Assembly: GCF_033807715.1 (NCBI RefSeq)
Contig: NC_084607.1
Location: 1,661,199 to 1,725,198 of the forward strand
Direction of reading: 5' to 3'
Source: Cololabis saira
Lineage: Eukaryota > Chordata > Actinopteri > Beloniformes > Belonidae
Length of the DNA stretch: 64,000 nt
Positions 1 to 23,431 of the stretch are shown in pieces. A model generated the notes under the pieces. The model saw nothing but the letters and a program-made list of their open reading frames with translations, had not been told where the DNA came from and made no database searches. Numbering within the stretch: position 1 is the stretch's first letter; every line of letters starts with the position of its first letter. The translations under genes were made by a program, and so were the position numbers.

Positions 1-250
1 ACATTTCCACGGTCATTTCACTCTTGATACATCTGAATGTTTGCGTGGAAAAGGGCGTACGCCATGTTTTTGTGCGTACGCACGCTTTGTACATGAGGCC
101 CCTGGTCAAGATGTTATTCTCCTAATTTTACGACTTTATTCTCATTATTATGACTTTCTTCTCATAATTTTACGACTTTATTCTCATAATTTTGACTTTC
201 TTCTCGTAATTTCCAATTAGTTTTGTCTTAGTTTGGCCCTAATACTCCGT
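1..250. repeat. Fragment of interspersed repeat at the window edge
   Basis: About 100 bases with gcgtacgc-type palindromic motifs end in a tract of repeated 'acgactttattctca'-like units. This looks like the end of a MITE plus a simple-repeat tail. No coding potential is seen. The family is not identified. Confidence 0.35.
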
Positions 251-410
251 CGTACATAAAAACATAAACTTGTGTGTAACTAGAGGGCTGTTTTTGTTGT
301 TAACGATTATTTCCGGTGATTCTCCGTCGTCCCGGCGTCCTCTCCGGCGTCGTCTCCGGCGTCGTCTCCGTGGTTACGGACACGGACAGAACCGTCCAGC
401 ACACTAATGT

Positions 411-416
411 TTTATT
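411..416 (-). other. Probable poly(A) signal of sgf29
   Basis: AATAAA on the minus strand, about 310 nt downstream of the sgf29 stop codon. It is the nearest canonical hexamer I noticed after the stop. Transcript evidence is not available here. Confidence 0.4.
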
Positions 417-624
417 TATCAACAACATCCTCATTTATGGTATCAATTACCCACAATTCTCATTACCAATTATTATTATTATTATGTCGTTAATTCAGAG
501 GAAGAAAAACCGTGATGTTTTTTTAAAAACTGGAAGCAGAAACGAGGACGTTGGGACGGAATTACAAACTTTAATAATTAGCATCCCGGGTTAGCATCAG
601 CCGAGCTAAAGTCAGCTGTGACTG

Positions 625-705
625 ACATGAGGTGGGCGTGTCCAGTTGTGTGTGACGTCACAGGGGGCGTGTCCAGTTGTGTGTGACGTCACAGGGGGCG
701 TGGCC
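625..705. repeat. 31-bp tandem repeat with two TGACGTCA motifs in the sgf29 3' UTR
   Basis: Two full copies (plus a partial third) of a 31-bp unit containing 'gtccagttgtgtgtgacgtc'. Each full copy carries the palindrome TGACGTCA (653-660 and 684-691), which matches the CRE consensus. It lies just after the stop codon of sgf29. Any regulatory role is speculative. Confidence 0.6.
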
Positions 706-721
706 AGTCCTTCACAGTTCT

Positions 722-12519
<11,798 letters not shown>

Positions 12520-12759
12520 CTCCGTCCTGGAAGATGGAGACACAACAATAACAACAACAACAACAACAACAACAGAACTTTTACAATCAGTACAATAAAA
12601 TAAAATACAAATAAAAAACACTTGCTTCACTAGATTCTATCATCAGTTCTGCGTTTCATCCCAAATCATATAAAATGCATATAAGTAGGCGTTTTCTTTA
12701 AGTATTTCTGAGCCTAATAATAAAAAAATTAATAAAATTAAAAAATATTAAAAAAAGAA

Positions 12760-12810
<51 letters not shown>

Positions 12811-12848
12811 AAATATATATGATATATCAAAATATATATGATCTATAT

Positions 12849-12962
12849 CAGGGGTTTTCAATTCCGGTCCTCGGGCCTCCCTGTCCTGCATGTTTTAGAT
12901 GTTTTCCTGCATCTAAAACAAGAAAGGCAGGGGGGCCCGAGGCCCGGAATTGAAAACCCCTG
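12849..12962. mobile_element. Short foldback hAT-type MITE in AT-rich DNA
   Basis: The perfect-looking inverted ends CAGGGGTTTTCAATTCC are flanked by ATCTATAT (12841-12848) and ATCTATAA (12963-12970), an 8-bp duplication with one mismatch. It is surrounded by (TA)n tracts at 12764-12804 and 12985-13015. Confidence 0.75.
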
Positions 12963-12982
12963 ATCTATAATATATATTAAAA

Positions 12983-13014
<32 letters not shown>

Positions 13015-13868
13015 GGTATTAACCATTAATATATATACAGACAAGTTAGAAAGTAAAAAAAAGAAGTGTTTCGGAGCCTAATAATAAAAATTAAAAAATA
13101 CATGTAAATAAATAAAGAAAGAAAAATAAAAAATATGAACATAATAAAATAAAACAAATATATATATTAATAAAATATATATGATAAATTAAATTAATTA
13201 ATGTATTAATATATATGCAGACAAGTGGGAAAGTAAAAAGAAGAAAAAGTGTATTTCTGATACTACAACAGTATAATAAAATCCTGTAATGATGCTTTTA
13301 GTTTTTTTTCCTGTTTAAACCAGAGGTGACAGGAAACTGAACTTTATCCAGAAAATATTGGGACAGATTCTTCCCCAAAGCTGGAACTTTCTGAACCAAT
13401 AAACTCCTCATGTGCAATATTCTTCACCCATTATGTGCAATATTATTCTCTCATACACTCATTTTCATAGTGTTTATATATTTATGTTTCCTGTTTTTTT
13501 ACAGTCTTTGTTTCCAGTATAATGATATAATGATAATAAAAGCTTTCTATTCTAAAAAAACAGTGAAAATGTCCAGATTTCTGCACGAAACTCCTGCAGA
13601 TTAAAGAGGTTCTACAATCAACCTCAGGAAATGTGTCGTTAGGATTTAACTGCTAAAGGTTTGTCCTTATTATTGCATGAAAAGATAAAACATTTGCAAT
13701 CTTAAATGAGTTAAATGTAATATTATTAACGGTGCTAACTGCTCTGGAAACCTCTAGATTCTTACAGGAGGAACAGCAGAAATAATAACATTTCTTCAGG
13801 ATATCTGGTTATTTTCTGCAGAATAATGTGTGTTATTTCTGCAGAAAGGAGTTTTTAAATCAACTCAC

Positions 13869-13911
13869 CGTCTCCTCGTAGTTTAGTTTCACTGCTATGT
13901 TGCTAATGTGG
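13869..13911 (-). other. Probable 5' UTR exon / promoter-proximal region of sgf29
   Basis: On the minus strand 'CTACGAGGAGACG' is followed by a consensus donor GTGAGTTG (13868 downward). It is upstream of the first coding exon, as required by its 7-nt 5' UTR. The upstream sequence has a (CTT)n tract and a 21-bp GC-rich repeat (three copies, about 13965-14028). The transcription start is not determined. Confidence 0.5.
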
Positions 13912-14439
13912 GATTAGCATTAGCTTCTTCTTCTTCTTCTTCTTCTTCTAAATTGTTGCAGTCGCCACCAGCGCCACCGCGCGGCTCACTACCGCCACCG
14001 CGCGGCTCACTACCGCCACCGCGCGGTGCGGACGGGAATTTACACTGAAATCTTTATTTCGAGCATAAAATAATTATAAAAACAAAAAACTATTGACAAA
14101 AAACATCAGAAAATAGAATACAAATAAACAGTCATTAAACAAAATCAAGGAGAAGTAAACCTTCATGCCCGGAAGGAAGTAGGAGGAAGTAAAAACTGAT
14201 GAGTTCTAACGCTTGTTTCTTTTTCTATTTTTACTCGAATACAACATAGAAAAAATAAATAAATAAATATATATATAGATAACAGAAAACATTGACTTTA
14301 TCAAAAAAATATACCTATTATTACAATATTACAAATATAAAAATATTACAGCACTTAATTACAATATTATACCTGAGCATTCTAAATAATAAATGATATA
14401 CCAGAACAATTATAAATAATAGATATATTATATACCTAT

Positions 14440-14838
14440 TGTCACGAACCGGGCTGCACGGCCATGACAAAGAGGGAGACGCAACACAAGGAAAGTCAAT
14501 TAAACATGGTTTTTATTAAATAATACCAAATAATAAAGCTAAAAGAAGAACCTTAATTAAGTATGGCGTGTGTAGTCAGTAGATCAGTGGTGTAAGTGAG
14601 TGCATGCGGGAAACAATGTGGGTGTATGTGTGTAAGGTGTAAAACTAAAGCAAAACCAAACCACAAACAAAATGCTGCCTCAGGGATGAGAGAGAGGGGA
14701 GAAGTGAGCAGTCAGAGCTTTTTAAAGGCTCATTGAGCACAGGTGCTGCCACTTCTCTGATGACCCTCAGCTCCTCCCACTGCCACCTGCAAGGGGGAAG
14801 ACCAGCCACAAGGCAGGAAGGTAAAGAGGGTCGTCACA
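14440..14838 (-). repeat. 3' LTR of the tRNA-Pro-primed element
   Basis: 399 bp, with TG...CA ends. By eye it is identical to 16238-16636. It is preceded on the minus strand by the polypurine tract at about 14839-14850. Confidence 0.9.
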
Positions 14839-15018
14839 CCCCCCCCCATAAGACGAAGGTCCCAGGACCTCCGTCCCCAAACACCTGCCTATAAGAAAAG
14901 AAAAAAAACCATAAACCACATTCAGGCAATATTAAAACTGGAGCCCGCGACAATGCATCTGCTACCACATTAAAATCATCGCTTCAAACGCTTCAAATGG
15001 AACAGTTTTTCAGGGGAC

Positions 15019-15640
15019 CACACAAACGTCCGGGACTCAACCAACGTCCGGGACTCAACCAACGTCCGGGACTCAACCAACGTCCGGGACTCAACCAACG
15101 TCCGGGACTCAACCAACGTCCGGGACTCAACCAACGTCCGGGACTCAACCAACGTCCGGGACTCAACCAACGTCCGACGCCCAACCAACGTCCGACGCCC
15201 AACCAACGTCCGACGCCCAACCAACGTCCGACGCCCACCACAAGTGCGACGCCCACCACAAGTGCGACGCCCACCACAAGTGCGACGCCCACCACAAGTG
15301 CGACGCCCACCACAAGTGCGACGCCCACCACAAGTGCGACGCCCACCACAAGTGCGACGCCCACCACAAGTGCGACGCCCACCACAAGTGCGACGCCCAC
15401 CAAAGTGCGACGCCCACCAAAGTGCGACGCCCACCAAAGTGCGACGCCCACCAAAGTGCGACGCCCACCAAAGTGCGACGCCCACCAAAGTGCGACGCCC
15501 ACCAAAGTGCGACGCCCACCCAAAGTGCGACGCCCACCCAAAGTGCGACGCCCACCCAAAAGTGTGGGACACACAAAAGTGCGGGACACACAAAAGTGCG
15601 GACAACAAGTCCACCCAAAGTGCGACGCCCCCCCAAAAGT
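15019..15640. repeat. Composite 17-18-bp minisatellite inside the LTR element
   Basis: Successive blocks of related units: cgtccgggactcaaccaa (about 8), cgtccgacgcccaaccaa (about 4), gtgcgacgcccaccacaa (about 9), gtgcgacgcccaccaaa (about 8) and longer variants. The 18-bp periodicity keeps all frames open, so the roughly 300-aa ORFs here are not evidence of genes. Confidence 0.9.
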
Positions 15641-16237
15641 GTGGGACACACAAAAGTGCGGACAACAAGTCCAGACACGGTCCTGTTGCAAACTGGACCA
15701 TGATGGCAGTTGCGCGGTTCCAGGTCTGTCCGGGCCACCTGCAGCCGAGGCCCCGCCAGCAGGTGACTGGTGGAGACCAGCGGACTTCACAGTGTCGACC
15801 TTGAGGAACACAAACCGAGCAATCACATCCCCCAGCTGGGTTTGGAGCTTCCCCGCTATTTTACAAAAACAAAAAGGGAAAAGGTTAACCCAAAAGTAAT
15901 GAAACAAAAAGCAGTTGGAGATCCCAGCCAAAAAGAACAAAAGAAGGTTCAGCACAGGGCCAGCCACGCAATGGGCCGTCGGACCACGCACTTTCCCCAC
16001 TAAATAAGAAAAACCAAGGTAAACCTATAACCAAACAAAACCGATAACAGGACTACCGGCAATCTCCAACTCAAACTAAAGAACAAAATTAACTTTCCTA
16101 TTCCAAAAAACTGCATCTCCCAAACACAGGGTACACTGGACATCACCATAGCTGATGCCATGCACTCAAACAAATCCCCAAATCAATTAGGGCACCAAAC
16201 AGCCTGAAACAATTCAAACCTTGGACGAGCCCCCACT

Positions 16238-16634
16238 TGTCACGAACCGGGCTGCACGGCCATGACAAAGAGGGAGACGCAACACAAGGAAAGTCAATTA
16301 AACATGGTTTTTATTAAATAATACCAAATAATAAAGCTAAAAGAAGAACCTTAATTAAGTATGGCGTGTGTAGTCAGTAGATCAGTGGTGTAAGTGAGTG
16401 CATGCGGGAAACAATGTGGGTGTATGTGTGTAAGGTGTAAAACTAAAGCAAAACCAAACCACAAACAAAATGCTGCCTCAGGGATGAGAGAGAGGGGAGA
16501 AGTGAGCAGTCAGAGCTTTTTAAAGGCTCATTGAGCACAGGTGCTGCCACTTCTCTGATGACCCTCAGCTCCTCCCACTGCCACCTGCAAGGGGGAAGAC
16601 CAGCCACAAGGCAGGAAGGTAAAGAGGGTCGTCA

Positions 16635-16636
<2 letters not shown>
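16238..16636 (-). repeat. 5' LTR of the tRNA-Pro-primed element
   Basis: 399 bp. The primer-binding site lies just left of it on the plus strand (about 16218-16236). CTAT and then a (TA)n tract follow on the right. Confidence 0.9.

Positions 16637-16712
<76 letters not shown>
16637..16712. repeat. (TA)n microsatellite
   Basis: About 36 TA units between the LTR element and the LINE fragment. The LTR element appears to have inserted at its edge. Confidence 0.95.
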
Positions 16713-16717
<5 letters not shown>

Positions 16718-16730
16718 TATACACACATAA

Positions 16731-17424
16731 ACTGACCCTCAATGTCAATAAATGCAACTTCATGGTCTTTTGTAACATTAATAAGTTCTATCCCAAGGAG
16801 TTAGCCAAAATTCTAATAAATGGTAATGAAATCCTTCAAGTCAATTCAACCAAATTTCTGGGGGTTATTCTAGATGAACACCTCAACTGGTGTAATCATA
16901 TTGATCTCGTCTCCAAAAGATCCATGAAGATGCTAGGCATTTTGAGGAAAGTTCTCCCTTTAATTCATTCCTCAGCTTACTTAACCCTATATTATAGTTT
17001 CTTGTTCCCTCATTTAAATTATTGTAACATTGTTTGGGCAGCTAATTATCCGACTCATCTAAGAAAACTACTCTTATTGCAGAAGAGGTTTCTGAGATTG
17101 ATCTCCCACTCCTCTAGATATGCGCCATCAGCACCTCTTTTTCTGAAGTATCGACTCTTACCTATTGATAAGGTGAATGCCTATCAAACATGCCTTTTTA
17201 TTCATAAGTTTATATACAGGAAACAAGATCTGCCTATTACTTTTCACAATGTCTTTATTCTGACAACAGACTTTCACTCATATCAAACAAGGTTTAGTAA
17301 CAATAGCTTATCTATACCGTCCTCCCGAACCTCAAGTCACCAATTCAACATTACTTATAGAGGCCCCAAGCTCTGGTCTGACTTAAACTCTTCACTGAGG
17401 TCCACCTCCTCCCAATGCATTTAA
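16731..17424 (+). pseudogene. LINE reverse transcriptase, C-terminal fragment
   Basis: The reading frame includes LNVNKCNFMVF, TKFLGVILDEHLNWCNHI, the LYYSFLFPHLNYCN motif and FLRLISHSSR, which are the thumb and C-terminal landmarks of jockey-superfamily ORF2 proteins. The catalytic YADD and endonuclease regions are absent (5' truncation). The frame runs into the 38-bp array and stops there. Confidence 0.8.
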
Positions 17425-17990
17425 ACTCTTCACTGAGGTCCACCTCCTCCCAATGCATTTAAACTCTTCACTGAGGTCCACCTCTTCCCAATGCATTTAA
17501 ACTCTTCACTGAGGTCCACCTCTTCCCAATGCATTTAAACTCTTCACTGAGGTCCACCTCCTCCCAATGCATTTAAACTCTTCACTGAGGTCCCTCTCCT
17601 CCCAATGCATTTAAACTCTTCACTGAGGTCCACCTCCTCCCAATGCATTTAAACTCTTCACTGAGGTCCACCTCCTCCCAATGCATTTAAACTCTTCACT
17701 GAGGTCCACCTCCTCCCAATGCATTTAAACTCTTCACTGAGGTCCACCTCCTCCCAATGCATTTAAACTCTTCACTGAGGTCCACCTCTTCCCAATGCAT
17801 TTAAACTCTTCACTGAGGTCCACCTCCTCCCAATGCATTTAAACTCTTCACTGAGGTCCACCTCCTCCCAATGCATTTAAACTCTTCACTGAGGTCCACC
17901 TCCTCCCAATGCATTTAAACTCTTCACTGAGGTCCACCTCCTCCCAATGCATTTAAACTCTTCACTGAGGTCCACCTCCTCCCAATGCAT
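17382..17990. repeat. 38-bp minisatellite at the LINE ORF end
   Basis: About 16 units of aaactcttcactgaggtccacc plus tcctcccaatgcattt. The unit equals the last codons and stop region of the LINE ORF, so it arose by tandem copying of the ORF terminus. Confidence 0.9.
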
Positions 17991-18742
17991 GTTCAAAAAA
18001 AACCTAAAGGAATTTTTACTTTCCACAGGAACCTAATTTACTTTCTCTACTCGACCTTTAATTTTATCGACCTTTAATTATATATTCTTTCTCATTGTTC
18101 TGCTTTTGTCACATTTTTTGTTCTTTCTTTGTGTTTTTTACTATTAGTTGTTTCAAGTACTTGAATTCCTGTTGCTATTGATCTTTGTCTTTTGTTGTTG
18201 TTTAGCTCATGCATGCTGTCTGCTTGTCCTTTGTTTTGTTTTTTTGACAGGGGTGGAACCTTGTACAAGTTCGCTATAGAACTTCGTTCCCTCCTTGCGC
18301 AGTGCTTTATGCATCTTTTTGTGCTAAATTAATAAACTCTAAACTCTAAACTCTAAACTCATATATACATATCTTATCATAAACAATATACCTGAGCATT
18401 ATAAATATTATACCATAAATTACTATACATTAATACAGCGTATGTTGCCTTTCACTGATAATTACTATATATTAATACTATAAACCCTATAAATGTATAA
18501 CAAATATTCAAAAATATATTCAAAAAATCCATTATATACCTTTATATATTATATATTACTATATAATACTACTACTAATAATATACAATTATAATATACA
18601 ACAATAATTATAATCATTATATATATACCATTTTATATACGTACATTATGATGAATCAGCGTTACTCAGGTCTTCAACTACATTTAAATTAATTAACTTA
18701 AAATTAACAACACAACGAGGATCGTTATAGTTCTGCTCTTCT

Positions 18743-19055
18743 AGTTTCAAGTGTGTTAACTTGTAATATTTCTAGTTTCAAGTGTGTTAACTTGTAATAT
18801 TTCTAGTTTCAAGTGTGTTAACTTGTAATATTTCTAGTTTCAAGTGTGTTAACTTGTAATATTTCTAGTTTCAAGTGTGTTAACTTGTAATATTTCTAGT
18901 TTCAAGTGTGTTAACTTGTAATATTTCTAGTTTCAAGTGTGTTAACTTGTAATATTTCTAGTTTCAAGTGTGTTAACTTGTAGTATTTCTAGTTTCAAGT
19001 GTGTTAACTTGTAGTATTTCTAGTTTCAAGTGTGTTAACTTGTAATATTTCTACC
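18743..19055. repeat. 31-bp minisatellite
   Basis: About ten units of ctagtttcaagtgtgttaac plus ttgtaatattt, nearly identical to each other. Confidence 0.9.
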
Positions 19056-19189
19056 TGTAAAAAGCTGCAGAGTTTTATCCTGGATGCAGTTTTAGTGTTT
19101 ACACCGCCCCCTGCTGGCCGAAGTTAGGTACTACAGACCCGACATAAACAAAAAATATATATAAAAATAAAAAAATAAAAAATAATACA

Positions 19190-19200
19190 TAATTATTATT

Positions 19201-19261
<61 letters not shown>

Positions 19262-19290
19262 TACATAATTAATAATAATAATACAAAAAA
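19190..19290. repeat. (AAT)n microsatellite
   Basis: Interrupted AAT/TTA repeat in AT-rich intergenic DNA between sgf29 and nupr1. Confidence 0.9.
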
Positions 19291-19329
19291 TAAATAATAA
19301 TAAACTGTAAACCTTAAAAAGGTCAAAAG

Positions 19330-21780
19330 ATTGCATTTCCACCTGGCATGGGCTTATTTTATATTTTCAGAGAAGTGGCACTGAGAAATGAAACACGTTT
19401 TCCTTCAGTGTTTTTATAGTTTCATCTTAACTTGCACTGTACTTTTTATTTTTACCTTTTATTTCTCTCTTTATTTTTAATTGTTTCATGTTTATATGGG
19501 TGTTTGATTAGTAAATGATGTGAGAGACGGAGAGTAAATATGAGTCTTATATTCAGACTCAGACTGGACCAGTTTCCTTAGTGATTAAATGAAGTCTTAA
19601 TCAAGTTTATTTAAATATAAATAAAGAATGTTTTCCTTCTTGTCTCTCAGTAGTCACTACATTAAAACCTCTAATTACTGGACCTGATTTGTCTGGGATT
19701 GCATTTTTGCAAAGAATAAACACACGGAAGGAGGTCACATGAGAAAAGTTTTAATAGTAAAAAAAACCACAACAAAACTCTTTAAAAACATCCATAAAGG
19801 TCGTCCTGCTGTAGCCGGGACGACCGCAGGTGCAGCGTCGCGGTCAGGCGGGACTTCAGGACCAATCAGGGATCAATCAGGGACCAATCAGGTGAGAGCT
19901 GGACACCTGAGTGGGCGGGGCTGCAGGGCGCCACGCCCACTCTAGCCCCGCCCACTGTCGTGGCGAGACTGGAACCGTCAACCGTCAACGAGGTCGGTGC
20001 CGGAGAATCCGTCAGAGTTTCCTGGAATTAGAGTTTAGAGAAGATCACAGGAGGTTAGTGGAAAACTACAACTACAATAAATTAAAGCTGCAGCAGCGAT
20101 GAACGGATGAACGGATGAACGGGCCCTCGCGCCTGCAATTTTCACCAATAAAGGTCAAGGACTCAAAACCGAGTCCGATGAACCACCACGACTCTTTATG
20201 TCAAATCAGGGGTCGGCAACCCAAAATGTTTTAGAGCCATATTGGACCAAAAACACAAAAAACTAATATGTCTGGAGCAAAAAATATGTCTGGAGCAAAA
20301 AAGATGATTGTATAAGCCTTAGAATAAAGGCAAATGACGAAAGGCGAAATGACGAGAAAAAAGTAGAAATCTCGAGAAACAAGTCAAAATTTCAAGAAAA
20401 AAGTCGAAATTTCGAGAAAAAAAAAGTCAAAATTCCAAGAAAAAAGTTTTTAAGTAAAAATATATATTTATTATTTCAGCATTTAATTAATTGATGACAC
20501 ATTTAATTAATTAATGATATATTTCATTCCCATTTTAATTAATTAATGATGTATTTATTCATTTAATTTTGGCACAAAAAATCCTCCATAGTAACATACG
20601 GATTGTTAAAGATTGGTTTATATGGGTTGTTTTTATAAGAATACTCCACAAGATGGCAGTATAGCATTCAAAAATATAAAAATAAACTCGTTCTCTGGTT
20701 GGTCATAAAGGGTTAAGTTTTGAGCAGTAACTTAAATATTAAAACAAAAACAAACAAAAGATTATTGGCTTTACCTTTAAAAGGCATTTAGCGACATGTT
20801 TATGCTCTATTAAAGTATTAAAAACAGTCAGAAATGTCTCCACAATCCAACCGAGAAACAGCAACATTAAAACGGTCAGTACATCTTCAGCAGCTCTGCA
20901 CTTATTTATTTATTTAAACCCTTATTTTACCAAGTAAAAAAGGTTTGAGAAGAATTTCACAAACAGGATCTGGGTCATGCGCTCGCTGGAGGAGGAGGAG
21001 GAGGAAGAAGAGGAGGAGGAAGAGGAGGAGGAGCAAAATTAGTGGAAGAACAAAAGTCCAACTCAAAGTGACTCACCAAACCTCCATAAGAAATCAAATA
21101 ATTTAAACTTTTTACTCACTTTTATATAGTAACATTTATATAAATTCGTTTAACAAGTGGTGGAATCGATTAGTAACAGTTTAATATCGACTTCGGCTAC
21201 AGTTTATGAAGGAGTTAAAGAAGACAAACGTGATAATTATGGGTACAAAGTTTATGACTAAAGTCTAAAAACACTTTCCGCTGAGCGCAGCGCTGGGGGC
21301 GGGGCTTAAGTTAGCAGGGGCGGGGCTTAATTTAGCCACGCCCACTGGCCATCCAGTTCAAAACAAACGCCAACGTGGCAGAAAACTGTGTAAATACGGT
21401 TTATTAGGCGGATAAAGTTGGTTTAAAAGCAGTTTAAAAGCGCTATAACGTGGGTTTGGGACTGGGAGTGAGTGTTTTCGTTCGTTTTTATATTAAAAAA
21501 CAAGAAAAAAGATAAGAAAACTAATCCAGGTTCATTCCACCACAGAAATAAAAAAACATCCAAACACATACCGGTATTTCAAGTGTTGGAAAAGGAGTGG
21601 GAGGAAGTATAAACTTATTTAATCCCTCCCCCTTTAACAACTAATCATAAATGATATGTCTGTATTTGTTTTTTATACTATTATATATCATTTTTACAAA
21701 AATAACCTGTTTAATACAAGATATAAGCTCTATCATAAATATAATATAACTATGATATAAATATAATACGTATATCTAAG
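19330..21780. other. Intergenic stretch between sgf29 and nupr1 without a supported gene
   Basis: Contains a short direct repeat 'aggaccaatcagg' (19858-19890), a hAT-like terminal motif 'caggggtcggcaaccc' at about 20206, an 'aaatttcgagaaaaaagtc' simple-repeat tract (20345-20440) and a GAG-rich purine tract (20990-21035). I see no exon with family similarity. Confidence 0.5.
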
Positions 21781-21799
21781 TATATAAACACACACAGCT

Positions 21800-22222
21800 G
21801 CTGATCTTTAAACACAGTCTTCACTTTTATACCTCAGATAAACTATTTCTTTATGTATATAGTTTTATATTTAGTGTGTTTTACCTGAGGTTTTACTCCT
21901 TGCTCTTCCTCTCACTGTTCTGCAGCTTTCTTCACTTTTATACCTCAGATAAACTATTTTCTTGTTAAATAGTTTTATATTTAGTGTGTTTTACCTCAGG
22001 TTTTACTCCTTGCTCTTCTTCTCACTGTTCTGCAGCTTTCTTCACTTTTATACCTCAGATAAACTATTTTCTTGTTAAATAGTTTTATATTTAGTGTGTT
22101 TTACCTCAGGTTTTACTCCTTGCTCTTCTTCTCACTGTTCTGCAGCTTCTTCACTTTTATACCTCAGATAAACTATTTATTTATTTATATAGTTTTATAT
22201 TTAGTGTGTTTTACCTCAGGTT
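21800..22222. repeat. Three to four tandem copies of the nupr1 3' coding end and UTR
   Basis: A roughly 107-bp unit contains 'ttttactccttgctcttctt' plus 'ctcactgttctgcagctt' and 'tatacctcagataaactatt'. It recurs at about 21891, 21998, 22108 and, as the genuine exon end, 22220. On the minus strand each copy encodes the last residues (LQNSEKKSKE) and the stop of nupr1. The extra copies lie in the 3' UTR. Confidence 0.85.
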
Positions 22223-23332
22223 TTACTCCTTGCTCTTCTTCTCACTGTTCTGCAGCTTCTCCGTGATCTTACGCTCGTGTCCTGCAGGATTTGGTCTGTT
22301 GGTGTTTTCACTCGCCTCTTTCTTGGAGCGGCCTTTACGGGCAGAGCCTTCTGCAAATAAAATAATTATTATAATTATAATAATAATACTGAACCAGGAC
22401 CTTTACGGGCAGAGCCTTCTGGAAATAAAATAATGATTATAATTATAATAATAATACTGAACCAGGACCTTTACGGGCAGAGCCTTCTGGAAATATAATT
22501 ATAATCATTACAATACAATTAAATACATATAAGAATAATAATACTGAACCAGGACCTTTACGGGCAGAACTTTCTGGAAAATATAATTATATTATAATTA
22601 TAATAATAATACTGAACCAGGACCTTTGCGGGCAGAGCCTTCTGGAAATAAAATAATTATAATAATTATAATAATGATCACTAGCGGGCAGAGCCTTCTG
22701 GAAATAATCATTACAATACAATTAAATAAATACAATAATAATACTGAACCAGGACCTTTGCGGGCAGAGCCTTCTGGAAATAAAATAATTATTATTATAA
22801 TTATAAATACAAGCGGGCAGAGCCTTCTGAAAATAATATATAATAATCATTAGAATACAATTAAATAAATACAATAATAATACTGAACCAGGACCTTTGC
22901 GGGCAGAGCCTTCTGGAAATAAAATAATTATTATTATAATTATAAATACAAGCGGGCAGAGCCTTCTGAAAATAATATATAATAATCATTAGAATACAAT
23001 TAAATAAATACAATAATAATACTGAACCAGGACCTTTACGGGCAGAACTTTCTGGAAATAAAATATATAATCATTATTATAATTAATATAATAATCACTA
23101 GCGGGCAGAACCCTCTGAAAAAATAAAAATAAAAATAATTATAAAGCGGGAAGAGCCTTCTGGAAAAACAATAATAACCATTAGAATACAATTAAATAAA
23201 TAAATACAGTAATACTACTGAACCAGGAGCGATACCTGTGTATTTGTCGGTGAGGCTGTAGTAGTCGTACTGGTCGTAGTACTCCTGCTCAAAGCTGGAC
23301 GGCTGCAGGTTCTTCACCTCCACGTGACTCAT
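22223..23332 (-). CDS. nupr1: Nuclear protein 1 (NUPR1/p8), two exons
   Basis: Exon 1 codes from the ATG at 23332 to 23236 (donor GTATCG). Exon 2 runs 22350-22223 (acceptor TTTGCAG). The phases match and give 74 aa. The protein begins MSHVEVKNLQPSSFEQEYYD, a Tyr/Asp-rich acidic N-terminal region. The conserved NUPR1 basic core follows (EGSARKGRSKKEASENTNRP, then GHERKITEKLQNSEKKSKE), with the bipartite-type nuclear localisation signal and basic helix. NUPR1 proteins are small, intrinsically disordered chromatin-associated stress regulators in the nucleus. Length fits the family (about 75-82 aa). The intron is packed with copies of the exon-2 acceptor edge, and the 3' UTR with copies of the coding end. 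Confidence 0.93.
22381..23175. repeat. Twelve intronic copies of the nupr1 exon-2 acceptor junction
   Basis: The motif 'cgggcagagccttctggaaa' recurs about twelve times (for example near 22418, 22486, 22650, 22700, 22780, 22820, 22910 and 22960), interspersed with AT-rich spacer and 'actgaaccaggacc'. On the minus strand each reads TTTCCAG then AAGGCTCTGCCCG, that is, an acceptor AG followed by EGSAR codons. It spans nearly the whole intron. Confidence 0.88.
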
Positions 23333-23425
23333 GTTGCTCCAGGTTCAGGGTTCAGGGCAGAAATGTTTCAGGAGTTTCTGTCTGATCTGGTGCAGGTTGT
23401 TGTTGTGTCTGCAGACGGGAGAGCT

Positions 23426-23431
23426 TTATAA
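23426..23431 (-). promoter_or_regulatory. TATA box of nupr1
   Basis: TATAAA on the minus strand in the context CTTATAAAGC, about 94 bp upstream of the start codon. That leaves a 5' UTR of roughly 65 nt. No competing TATA is seen nearby. Confidence 0.55.

Larger units (their letters stand above)
14440..16636 (-). mobile_element. Young LTR retroelement, identical 399-bp LTRs, no gag/pol
   Basis: Direct repeats 14440-14838 and 16238-16636 appear identical. They start TGTCACGAACC, end GTCGTCACA and are flanked by CTAT (14436-14439 and 16637-16640). On the minus strand a polypurine tract (ATGGGGGGGGG) abuts the left LTR. Next to the right LTR is TGGGGGCTCGTCC, the classical tRNA-Pro primer-binding site, so the element reads right to left. 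The 1.4-kb interior has no recognisable gag or pol and contains a minisatellite. It must be mobilised in trans. Confidence 0.9.
16725..18361 (+). mobile_element. 5'-truncated LINE ending in (AAACTCT)n
   Basis: The C-terminal part of a non-LTR reverse transcriptase (16731-17424), a 38-bp array, an AT-rich 3' UTR, and a tail 'aataaactctaaactctaaa' typical of LINEs whose 3' ends are short tandem repeats. Probably of the jockey/CR1/L2/Rex1 group; the exact clade is not determined. Confidence 0.8.

Noticed and set aside
14976..16000. ORFs of 241-335 codons in the LTR element interior
   Set aside because: 18-bp unit translation, open in several frames on both strands. No gag or pol similarity.
19739..20102. 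Possible exon of an extra gene between sgf29 and nupr1
   Set aside because: Short ORFs only, with repeated 'accaatcagg' motifs and no recognisable domain or phased splice sites.
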